Under the pieces are notes generated by a model that searched no databases, was not told the origin of the DNA, and worked only from the letters and a program-made list of their open reading frames with translations. From NCBI RefSeq assembly GCF_009811795.1, contig NZ_BLJE01000001.1, forward strand, positions 496,001-560,000: a stretch of DNA of 64,000 nt, given 5' to 3'. Shown here one piece after another: positions 54,806-62,514 of the stretch. Numbering within the stretch: the first letter of the stretch is position 1; each line of letters begins with the position of its first letter. This DNA comes from Litoreibacter roseus (lineage in GTDB: Bacteria > Pseudomonadota > Alphaproteobacteria > Rhodobacterales > Rhodobacteraceae). The position numbers were made by a program, and so were the translations under genes.

Positions 54806-55768
54806 ATGCAGGCAGGTTTTATTGGTTTGGGGAATGTCGGTGGCAAGCTGGCAAGGTCTTTACTGCGCAACGGTGCTGAACTGGTGGTTCATGATCTGGA
54901 TGACGGGCTTGTGTCGCAGATCGTCTCGGAAGGCGCGCGGGCCGGGGCTTGCCCAGCTGAAGTGACCACAGGTTCAGATGTCGTCATAACCTGTCTGCCG
55001 CATCCGAGCATTTCAGCGGAAGTGGTAGAAGGGACGAATGGCATACTGGAACAGATAGGCCCCGCTCAGACATGGCTCGAAATGTCTACGACCGACGCTG
55101 CAGAAGTTAAACGGTTGGGCGCACGCGTCATTGCTCGGGGCGCGCAAGCCGTGGACTGTCCGGTATCCGGTGGTTGCCATCGGGCAGCGACCGGCAATAT
55201 CAGCATCTTCGCGGGCTGTGATCGGGCGACGTTTGAAGATGTCCTGCCGGTCCTGACGATCTTGGGGCGCCGCGTCTTGCATGCAGGCGATCTGGGTACG
55301 GCCAGCACGCTGAAAGTCATGACGAACTTTCTTGCGACGGCGAACCTTGTGGCTTGCACCGAGGCGTTGGCGGTGTCTGCAGCTGCGGGTCTTGATCTTG
55401 GCGTCGCCTATGAAGCCATCCGAATTTCATCCGGGACATCCTTTGTTCACGAAACAGAAAGCCAGGTCATTCTGAACGGATCGCGCGATATCTCTTTCAC
55501 AATGGACTTGGTTCTAAAAGACATCGGACTGTTTCAAGCGGTTGCCGACGAAGGCGGGGTGCCTGTTGAACTGAACCCCTTGCTGATCCGTCAGTTCTCG
55601 GACGGCGTCGCGCGCTTTGGTCCGCGGGAATTGTCACCCAATATCATCAGGCGCCTGGAGGAGGCAGCAGGCCTCGACGTCCGGGCCGCCGGGTTTCCCG
55701 CCGAAATGACAGATATGGAACCCGAGGAACCGGGGCGCGAGGTCGAGGTCCGGGGCCGCACGATCTGA
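54806..55768 (+). CDS. NAD(P)-dependent beta-hydroxyacid dehydrogenase (HIBADH family)
   Basis: 320 residues. Rossmann motif GFIGLGNVGGKLARSLL, substrate loop DCPVSGGCHRAATGNISIFA and the catalytic Lys in STLKVMTNFLATANL. These are the hallmarks of 3-hydroxyisobutyrate/tartronate-semialdehyde/6-phosphogluconate-like dehydrogenases. GGAGG lies six bases before the ATG; the frame is open nine codons upstream. Exact substrate unknown. Confidence 0.9.
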   Translation: MQAGFIGLGNVGGKLARSLLRNGAELVVHDLDDGLVSQIVSEGARAGACPAEVTTGSDVVITCLPHPSISAEVVEGTNGILEQIGPAQTWLEMSTTDAAEVKRLGARVIARGAQAVDCPVSGGCHRAATGNISIFAGCDRATFEDVLPVLTILGRRVLHAGDLGTASTLKVMTNFLATANLVACTEALAVSAAAGLDLGVAYEAIRISSGTSFVHETESQVILNGSRDISFTMDLVLKDIGLFQAVADEGGVPVELNPLLIRQFSDGVARFGPRELSPNIIRRLEEAAGLDVRAAGFPAEMTDMEPEEPGREVEVRGRTI

Positions 55769-55790
55769 GGGCTGGTCCTCCCTGCCGGAA

Positions 55791-55826
55791 TTCTCTATGG
55801 CGAACGGGCTTTGGCCATAGCGAGAA
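55791..55826 (+). other. Stem-loop before the 159-residue membrane protein gene
   Basis: TTCTCTATGGC can pair with GCCATA-GC-GAGAA (two-base bulge). It lies between the dehydrogenase stop and the next GTG start. It has no T-tract, so processing or 5'-leader structure is as likely as termination. Confidence 0.35.
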
Positions 55827-55838
55827 CGGGATCACTTC

Positions 55839-56318
55839 GTGTCCGACATTATCACCGGAATGACGCCGTCAGCCGCGCGTCGTGTGTTTGGAACTGGCGT
55901 TTTGCTCTGCCTTGGGGGGCTGTTGCTGTATCTATCCGCGGCGCAGCCGCCTGCTGAACTGCACTATCTTGCTTTGTTATTGGTGGTGGCAGCTGCGATC
56001 CTTGGGACCGGCTACAAGATGTGGATCTCGACCGCTCACCGGATCGAGCTAACCGAAACTGAACTTCGTTTGTCCGACGGGACCATTATTTGCCGCATCG
56101 AAGACATCAAAAATGTGGATCGTGGCTTCTTCGCCTTTAAGCCGTCCAACGGGTTTCTTTTGACACTCAACAAGTCGTATCCCCGCAGCTGGGCGCCGGG
56201 TCTATGGTGGCGCGTGGGGCGTCGTGTAGGTGTGGGGGGGATCACGCCAGGCGCGCAGGGCAAGATTATGGCCGATAGTCTCGCCGCGATGGTTGCGCAG
56301 CGAGACGGCGAATTTTAG
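55839..56318 (+). CDS. Membrane protein of unknown function (PH-like)
   Basis: 159 residues. Two transmembrane helices (GTGVLLCLGGLLLYLSA and LALLLVVAAAILGTGYKMW) precede a soluble half that begins AHRIELTETELRLSDGTI and looks like the bacterial PH-type domain. GTG start with GGGA upstream. Convergent with the glutamate dehydrogenase gene. Confidence 0.68.
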   Translation: MSDIITGMTPSAARRVFGTGVLLCLGGLLLYLSAAQPPAELHYLALLLVVAAAILGTGYKMWISTAHRIELTETELRLSDGTIICRIEDIKNVDRGFFAFKPSNGFLLTLNKSYPRSWAPGLWWRVGRRVGVGGITPGAQGKIMADSLAAMVAQRDGEF

Positions 56319-56327
56319 CAGCAGATC

Positions 56328-57758
56328 TCAGAGCCCCTTCGCACGGTAGCTTGCCGCAACCCGACCGATCGAAACCAAATAAGCCGCGATCCGGAGGTTT
56401 TCGACTTTGTCGTTGCTATGCCAGACCTCACGCATGTCCTGATAAGAGGTGCGCATGGTATCATCGAGGCCGGACCGCACGAGTTGCAATTCGCCAGCCC
56501 CCTCAAGGTACTTCTTCTTGAAGTTTTCACTCAGCTCCCATCCCAAGCCCTTGTCTGCTGACAGCCGTTCCAGTTCCGTGACCAGCATCATGTGCTGTGC
56601 TTCTTCCTGTCGCTTTTCCATGCGGCCGAAGCGGATATGGCTGAGGTTTTTCACCCATTCGAAATAACTGACCGTAACACCACCCGCGTTAGCATAGAGG
56701 TCGGGAATGATGACCGTACCGCGCTTGTTTAGGATCTCGTCCGCACCCGCTGTGATAGGCCCATTGGCCGCCTCGATGATCAGCTTTGCTTTCACCCGCT
56801 CGGCATTCTCCAGATTGATCACGCCCTCCAGCGCCGCCGGAATGAGAACATCGCAGGGTTCTTCCAACAGCGCGCTGCCGTCTTCGACATAGGTGCCATC
56901 CGGGCAACCTTTGACACCGCCATGCTGGGCAATCCAATCCCGAACCCCGTCGATGTTGAGGCCGTCTTTGTTTACAAGCGCGCCGTCCCGTTCGATGATC
57001 GCTGTAATTTTCGCGCCGTCCTCTTCACTCAGAAACTTGGCGGCGTGGTAGCCGACATTGCCCAAGCCCTGAACAATAATGACCTTCCCGTCCAGCGTAC
57101 CCTCAAGACCCGCTTTTTTCACGTCTTCGGGATGGCGAAAAAACTCCTGAAGTGCGTATTGCACGCCACGCCCGGTTGCTTCGACCCGCCCCGCGATACC
57201 GCCCGCATTCAGCGGTTTGCCCGTCACGCACGCGCGAGAATTGATGTCCGTCGTATTCATTCTGGCGTATTGATCCGCGATCCATGCCATCTCCCGCTCG
57301 CCCGTTCCCATGTCAGGCGCAGGCACGTTCTGAGAGGGGTGGATCAGATCGCGTTTTGCGAGCTCGTAGGCGAACCGGCGTGTGATCTGTTCCAGTTCGT
57401 GCTCGTCCCAGTCCCGCGGATCAATCGAAAGCCCGCCTTTGGAGCCACCGAACGGGGTTTCCACGAGTGCGCACTTGAATGTCATCAGTGCGGCCAGCGC
57501 TTCGACCTCATCCTGATTGACGCTGGGTGCAAAGCGGATGCCCCCTTTGACAGGCTCCATATGTTCTGAATGGACTGCCCGATATCCCGTGAACGTATGG
57601 ATCTGGCCCCGAAGCCTGACGCCGAACCGGACGGTATATGTTGCATTGCAGACCCTGATCTTCTGCTCAAGTCCAGCGGGCAGGTCAATCAACCTGACGG
57701 CGCGGCTGAACATGAGATCGACGGAGTCACGGAAGGACGGTTCATTGGTCTTTGTCAT
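56328..57758 (-). CDS. gdhA: Glutamate dehydrogenase (Glu/Leu/Phe/Val family)
   Basis: 476 residues. Interconverts glutamate and 2-oxoglutarate plus ammonium. Seen: VKGGIRFAPSVNQDE, KCALVETPFGGSKGGLSIDP with the catalytic Lys, NVPAPDMGTGEREMAWI, and the NAD(P) Rossmann motif VQGLGNVGYHAAKFL. MTKTNEPSFRD is preferred as start with AGGA upstream; the frame is open 38 codons further. The ~320-bp region upstream to the tad genes holds a promoter for the latter. Confidence 0.93.
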   Translation of the reverse strand: MTKTNEPSFRDSVDLMFSRAVRLIDLPAGLEQKIRVCNATYTVRFGVRLRGQIHTFTGYRAVHSEHMEPVKGGIRFAPSVNQDEVEALAALMTFKCALVETPFGGSKGGLSIDPRDWDEHELEQITRRFAYELAKRDLIHPSQNVPAPDMGTGEREMAWIADQYARMNTTDINSRACVTGKPLNAGGIAGRVEATGRGVQYALQEFFRHPEDVKKAGLEGTLDGKVIIVQGLGNVGYHAAKFLSEEDGAKITAIIERDGALVNKDGLNIDGVRDWIAQHGGVKGCPDGTYVEDGSALLEEPCDVLIPAALEGVINLENAERVKAKLIIEAANGPITAGADEILNKRGTVIIPDLYANAGGVTVSYFEWVKNLSHIRFGRMEKRQEEAQHMMLVTELERLSADKGLGWELSENFKKKYLEGAGELQLVRSGLDDTMRTSYQDMREVWHSNDKVENLRIAAYLVSIGRVAASYRAKGL

Positions 57759-57998
57759 GGTTCTGATCCTGAGGTCAAAGATACTAAGAATATGTTGCGT
57801 CGCAGGCAGGCAATCCGGCACGACAGCGTATCGGTCGTGATGGCGACGGTAGCGAAGGTCTTGCGATTTCAAAAGAAACTTCGTTGGCTGCTTAAAAATT
57901 AACCATTTTGCGAGATACGGAAACAGTGCTCGTGATACCTCAGAATTGCCTCGTATGCGTTTAAAAACAGCCAGAAAATAGCCCGGCTTTGCCTAAAT

Positions 57999-58026
57999 TT
58001 GGTCACAGTGCTGGGGCTTCTATAAT
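57999..58026 (+). promoter_or_regulatory. Sigma-70-type promoter of the TadE/TadG operon
   Basis: TTGGTC, 16 bases and a consensus TATAAT, about 50 bases upstream of the vWA-TadG start. The remainder of the 320-bp gdhA-tad gap is AT-rich and shows no other gene; gdhA must be expressed leftwards from the same region. Confidence 0.55.
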
Positions 58027-58078
58027 AGAGATTAATTCCATCGACGCGGCTGCCAATGGCGCTGAAGGAAGGACTGTG

Positions 58079-59677
58079 ATGAGTCATAAAGAAACGAACC
58101 GTTTCCTATCTGCGGGGATCTCGGGTCTGAAGAAAAGAGCTTTTTCGTTCCGCCAAGAACAGCGCGGATCGATGCTGATTTTCGGCTTTTTCATCTTGAT
58201 TGCAATGCTTGCAGCCAGCGGGATGGCTGTGGACATCGTGCGCCATGAGATGCGGCGCGTTCAAATTCAGACGACATTGGACCGGGCCGTGCTTGCTGCC
58301 GCGGATCTCAACCAGACACGCGATCCGAAGGTCGTTGTTCAGGACTACCTAGATGCTGCCGGTATGAGCGGTGTGAAAGCTGTCATTCCAGAACCGGAAA
58401 CCGGGCTCGGCTTCAAGAGCGTGACTGCTACAGGATCGACCGAGGTGCGGCCGTACTTTATGCGTCTTCTCGGTATTGATCAGATTTCGGTGGCGACGAC
58501 GTCAGCTGCTGAAGAGCGGATCGAAAACATCGAAGTTTCTCTTGTTCTCGATATATCTGGCTCCATGCGGTTCACCGACTCGACAGGCGATCCCAGAATC
58601 ACAAGTCTGCGCGCCGCTGCGAAAGAGTTCGTGGACATCGTGCTTGGCGGCGATGCTAAGCTGACTTCTACGATCAATCTTGTGCCCTATGCCGGGCAGG
58701 TGAACCCAGGTCCGTACCTCTTCGACAAGATTGGCGGTAAGCGGGACCATGGCTATTCTTCCTGTCCGAAGATGGAACGGGCGGATTTTGATTATACGGG
58801 ACTTCCCACATTCTCGACAAAGCAGGTTCCGCATTTCATGAAATGGGACATTGCGAACAGTTGGATGGACTGGGGCTGGTGTCCATCGGACAATGCTGCA
58901 ATCCAAGTTGCGTCAAACAACGCGGCGGAGCTGAAAAAATTCATCGAAGACGTCAGACTTCATGACGGGACCGGCACTCATATCGGAATGCGTTGGGGGT
59001 TGGCACTTCTTGATCCTGCAACCAAGCCCGTAATCGCAGATATGAAGGGACAAGACTTTAAGTACAATAAAGTTGAGTTCGTCGACGGTACAGGCAATGT
59101 CGAAGACGAAGGCGACCTTTACGCGTCTACCGAAGTCACCGTCAAACGCAACAAAGTGGAGCCGGGATTTCGCGACCAGAGGCCTGCCGCATGGGATGCA
59201 GATGACACAATCAAGTACATTGTCTTGATGACGGACGGTAACATTACCGACCAGTTCGTCCCGAAAAAAACCGGGTTTGATGGGTCGTCCAAGGATAAGG
59301 ACAGGAAAGAACCCGATAAAAGTAGGGACCAAGACGGTTACAAAGGCACTTTCCATGACTTTGAAAACTGGAAAGAGGAACTGGATGATCAGCCCTACAA
59401 TTGGGGTGACAAGACCATGACCAGTAGCCGTGCCGACAACGTAACTGACTTTTACAAGGCCTGTACGCTCGCCAAAAATAACGGTGTGATCATATTCACC
59501 GTTGCCTTCGAGGTGGCGACGACTGCAAGTGCGCACACGGAAATGGAAACATGTGCGACCGGCGGTGAGAAGCCTGGGTTGACCAGCTACTATCACAACG
59601 TCAAAGGTGCTACGGCTCTGAAAGGCGCATTCGCCGAGATCGCACGCACGATCCACGATCTTCGGTTGACCCGATGA
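58079..59677 (+). CDS. TadG-like protein with von Willebrand A domain
   Basis: 532 residues. A basic N-terminal segment and one transmembrane helix (GSMLIFGFFILIAMLAASGM) form the TadE/TadG-like anchor. From about residue 165 a vWA domain follows with a MIDAS motif VLDISGSM, then a later YIVLMTDGNITD. TadG-type proteins help assemble or anchor Flp/Tad pili at the envelope. GAAGGAAGG precedes the ATG. The stop overlaps the next start by four bases. Confidence 0.88.
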   Translation: MSHKETNRFLSAGISGLKKRAFSFRQEQRGSMLIFGFFILIAMLAASGMAVDIVRHEMRRVQIQTTLDRAVLAAADLNQTRDPKVVVQDYLDAAGMSGVKAVIPEPETGLGFKSVTATGSTEVRPYFMRLLGIDQISVATTSAAEERIENIEVSLVLDISGSMRFTDSTGDPRITSLRAAAKEFVDIVLGGDAKLTSTINLVPYAGQVNPGPYLFDKIGGKRDHGYSSCPKMERADFDYTGLPTFSTKQVPHFMKWDIANSWMDWGWCPSDNAAIQVASNNAAELKKFIEDVRLHDGTGTHIGMRWGLALLDPATKPVIADMKGQDFKYNKVEFVDGTGNVEDEGDLYASTEVTVKRNKVEPGFRDQRPAAWDADDTIKYIVLMTDGNITDQFVPKKTGFDGSSKDKDRKEPDKSRDQDGYKGTFHDFENWKEELDDQPYNWGDKTMTSSRADNVTDFYKACTLAKNNGVIIFTVAFEVATTASAHTEMETCATGGEKPGLTSYYHNVKGATALKGAFAEIARTIHDLRLTR

Positions 59678-60255
59678 CCCCTTGGCGCACAAAAACCCGC
59701 TCATTCCTCAGGTCTGAGCGGGGCAATTCGACGCTCGAGTTTTGCTTGGCGTTCCCGGTGATGATGATGGCTTTTTTCACCATCTTCGAATTGGGTATGT
59801 TGATGACAAAGCACGTTCTTTTCGAACGCTCTGTCGATATTGCCGTTCGCGATGTGCGCCTTGCCGGCGGTGCTGAGTTTACGCGGGATCAGATCGGCGA
59901 CATGATTTGCGCGAAAGCCGCCATCTTTCCCGAATGCAAGAAGAACCTCGCGGTTGAGCTGACGGTTCTAAACGAGACATCTTCCAACATACCCTCAGGT
60001 GCCCGTGAGTGTGTTGATCGTGGGGGTCTCGATGACTTCGTTCCGTCTTCTGCGTTCGAGCAAGGTAAAGAAAATCAGACTGTCTATCTTCGGGCGTGTA
60101 TGGTCGTGAAGCCGTTCTTCCCCGGAAGTGCGCTTGCCGTCAGTCTGAGTCGTGATGCGACAGGTCGCTACGCGATGGTGACGAAAGGCGCGTTTGCAAT
60201 CGAACCCGCCATCGATGATGTCGCCACTGCCGCTGCTGGCGCTGGAGGAACCTAG
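59674..60255 (+). CDS. TadE-like pseudopilin
   Basis: 193 residues. The N-terminus RSERGNSTLEFCLAFPVMMM then AFFTIFELGML is the TadE signature, with a Gly before the hydrophobic helix and a conserved Glu at the fifth-like position. The extracytoplasmic part contains paired Cys (ICAKAAIFPECKKN, RECVDRG, LRACMV). Co-translated with the vWA protein by an ATGA overlap. Confidence 0.88.
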   Translation: MTPWRTKTRSFLRSERGNSTLEFCLAFPVMMMAFFTIFELGMLMTKHVLFERSVDIAVRDVRLAGGAEFTRDQIGDMICAKAAIFPECKKNLAVELTVLNETSSNIPSGARECVDRGGLDDFVPSSAFEQGKENQTVYLRACMVVKPFFPGSALAVSLSRDATGRYAMVTKGAFAIEPAIDDVATAAAGAGGT

Positions 60256-60258
60256 GAT

Positions 60259-60882
60259 ATGTTAAATTATTTTTCGACGGCACTTAATCGATTTTGGAAA
60301 GATACAAGCGCTTCTGCGACGGTTGAACTCGTTGTTGTGATACCGCTGATGTTGGCTTGGTATGCCGCAAGCATCACGTTCTATGACGCTGTTCGAGATC
60401 GAAACCAAGGCATCAAGGCCGCGAACATGATCGGTGATATTCTGTCGCGGCGGACGGATGCAGCGACCCCGATATATCTGGATTCTCTTGAAACTCTGTT
60501 TGCAGATCTTGCAGGCGACAGAGGCGTCACTGGGCTTCGCGTCAGCCAAATCCAATGGGATGGAACAAAGCACATCATCGATTGGAGCTATTCTACGGAG
60601 ACCGTAGCATTTCCGAAGCTGACAGAAGCCGAAATGACGATGACTTGGTTCACCGATCAAGTTCCCACGATGTTTTCTGGTGAGTTCGTGCTCATTGTAG
60701 AAAGCTTCTCGGCCTACACACCGCTTTTCAACGTCGGCTTGAAAAAAGAAGGCAACTTATACAAGAACTTTATTGTGACAAGCCCACGCTTTGCGGCGCG
60801 ATTGGCGTGGGATGATCCCAATGACCCTGATCCCGGCGGGAACGGCGACGGGGAAGAAGGTGGGGCGACCGCAGGGGGCTGA
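60259..60882 (+). CDS. TadE/TadG-like pilus assembly protein
   Basis: 207 residues. An N-terminal segment DTSASATVELVVVIPLMLAW with Glu in the hydrophobic helix matches TadE-like proteins. The extracytoplasmic region lacks Cys and ends in a Gly/Asp-rich tail (GGNGDGEEGGATAGG). It starts three bases after the previous stop, completing a three-gene unit. Other tad genes (secretin, ATPase, Flp) are not in the window. Confidence 0.85.
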   Translation: MLNYFSTALNRFWKDTSASATVELVVVIPLMLAWYAASITFYDAVRDRNQGIKAANMIGDILSRRTDAATPIYLDSLETLFADLAGDRGVTGLRVSQIQWDGTKHIIDWSYSTETVAFPKLTEAEMTMTWFTDQVPTMFSGEFVLIVESFSAYTPLFNVGLKKEGNLYKNFIVTSPRFAARLAWDDPNDPDPGGNGDGEEGGATAGG

Positions 60883-60981
60883 TCAGACCACTTTGTCGCG
60901 AACTGAATTTTCTATGTCGGGTGGGGTATTTGAACTCCGCCCGTTTTGCTGTTTTGGTGTCCCCATCCACAGGGGAGACGC

Positions 60982-62235
60982 ATGGGATACAGCGCTTTTC
61001 AATTGCTCAAAGAGGGCCTGACCGGCAACAAAGGCTGGCGGCCGGTTTGGCGCGATCCCGAGCCCAAGGCTGAGTATGACATTGTCATCATAGGTGGTGG
61101 TGGCCATGGTTTGTCGACCGCCTACTACTTGGCGAAAAACCACGGAATTACGAATGTCGCAGTTCTGGAAAAGGGATACATCGGCTCCGGGAATGTGGGA
61201 CGCAACACAACAATCGTTCGCGCGAACTATTTTCTGCCTGGAAACTCAGAGTTCTACAGCCATTCTCTGAAACTCTGGGAAGGGCTTGAAAGCGAACTCA
61301 ACTACAATGTCATGCACTCAGGGCGCGGGTTGATTAACCTGTTTCACTCGGATGGCCAACGAGATGCCTTTGCGCGGCGGGGCAACATGATGTGCAATCA
61401 GGGGGATGATGCGATCCTTTTGGACCGCGACGGCGTGCGCGCGGAATTGCCGTATCTCGATTTTGAAAACACCCGCTTTCCGATCTATGGCGGTCTCTTT
61501 CATCCGCGCGGTGGAACGGCCCGACACGATGCGGTGGCATGGGGATACGCCCGCGCAGCCGACACACTCGGTGTTGATCTGATTCAGGGATGTGAAGTCT
61601 TAGACATTGATGTTGACGGTGGAAAGGTAACCGGCGTCCAGACCTCGCGCGGGCCGATCCGGGCCAAGAAAGTCGGGATCGTTGTCGCAGGGCGATCTTC
61701 GCAGGTTGCTGCAATGGCGGGCCTCGAGGTGCCTATCGAAAGTCACGTGCTGCAGGCGTTTGTCAGTGAAGGTCTGAAGCCTGCCGTCAATCATGTGGTC
61801 AGCTTCGGCATGGGCCACTTTTACCTGTCCCAATCGGACAAAGGGGGGCTCGTTTTCGGGGGCGATCTGGACTTCTACGCTTCTTACGCCCAGCGGGGCA
61901 ACATTCCGATGATGGAGCACGTGATGGAGGCGGGCATGACGCTGATGCCCGCAATCGGCAAGGCCAAGGTTTTGCGCAGTTGGGGTGGTATCATGGACAT
62001 GACGCCGGACGGCTCCTTCATCATAGACCGCACAGAGATTGACGGTCTCTATATGGACTGCGGCTGGTGCTATGGCGGGTTCAAGGCTGTTCCGGCATCT
62101 GGCTGGTGCATGGCGCATTTGATGGCCGAGGATCGGTCCCACGAGGTCGCCCAACGCCATACATTTGATCGCTTCCGAACCGGCGGCGGGCTCATGGATG
62201 AAGAGGGCACAGGCTCTCAGCACAACTTGCACTAG
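60982..62235 (+). CDS. soxB: Sarcosine oxidase, beta subunit
   Basis: 417 residues. The FAD-binding subunit that oxidises sarcosine to glycine and passes the methyl group to folate. Dinucleotide motif DIVIIGGGGHGLSTAYYLA (~residue 33) and the covalent-FMN-region context IGSGNVGRNTTIVRANY are seen, plus DCGWCYGGFKAVPASGW near the C-terminus. AGGGGAGA precedes the ATG. First gene of soxBDA(G). Confidence 0.95.
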   Translation: MGYSAFQLLKEGLTGNKGWRPVWRDPEPKAEYDIVIIGGGGHGLSTAYYLAKNHGITNVAVLEKGYIGSGNVGRNTTIVRANYFLPGNSEFYSHSLKLWEGLESELNYNVMHSGRGLINLFHSDGQRDAFARRGNMMCNQGDDAILLDRDGVRAELPYLDFENTRFPIYGGLFHPRGGTARHDAVAWGYARAADTLGVDLIQGCEVLDIDVDGGKVTGVQTSRGPIRAKKVGIVVAGRSSQVAAMAGLEVPIESHVLQAFVSEGLKPAVNHVVSFGMGHFYLSQSDKGGLVFGGDLDFYASYAQRGNIPMMEHVMEAGMTLMPAIGKAKVLRSWGGIMDMTPDGSFIIDRTEIDGLYMDCGWCYGGFKAVPASGWCMAHLMAEDRSHEVAQRHTFDRFRTGGGLMDEEGTGSQHNLH

Positions 62236-62244
62236 GGACGGACG

Positions 62245-62514
62245 ATGCGACTGACATGCCCCATTTGCGGCGACCGAGATCGGCGGGAATTCTACTATCT
62301 CGGCGCTGCAGATTATTTGGATCGACCTGTCGAGGGCGAAGCTGAGGCAACGCATCGCTACCTTCACCTGCGGGACAACCCAGCGGGCGTAACCCGGGAT
62401 CTTTGGCAACATGAGGCTGGATGCGCAGCATGGCTTGTCGTTGAGCGCAATGTTACGACGCATGAGATCTTGCAGGTGAGCTTGGCCAAGGATGAGATCC
62501 GCGATGCGCGTTGA
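62245..62514 (+). CDS. soxD: Sarcosine oxidase, delta subunit
   Basis: 89 residues. The small Zn-binding subunit, marked by TCPICGDRDRREFYYLG at the N-terminus and WQHEAGCAAW later (three Cys and a His bind zinc). It stabilises the heterotetramer. It overlaps the soxA start by 11 bases. Confidence 0.94.
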   Translation: MRLTCPICGDRDRREFYYLGAADYLDRPVEGEAEATHRYLHLRDNPAGVTRDLWQHEAGCAAWLVVERNVTTHEILQVSLAKDEIRDAR

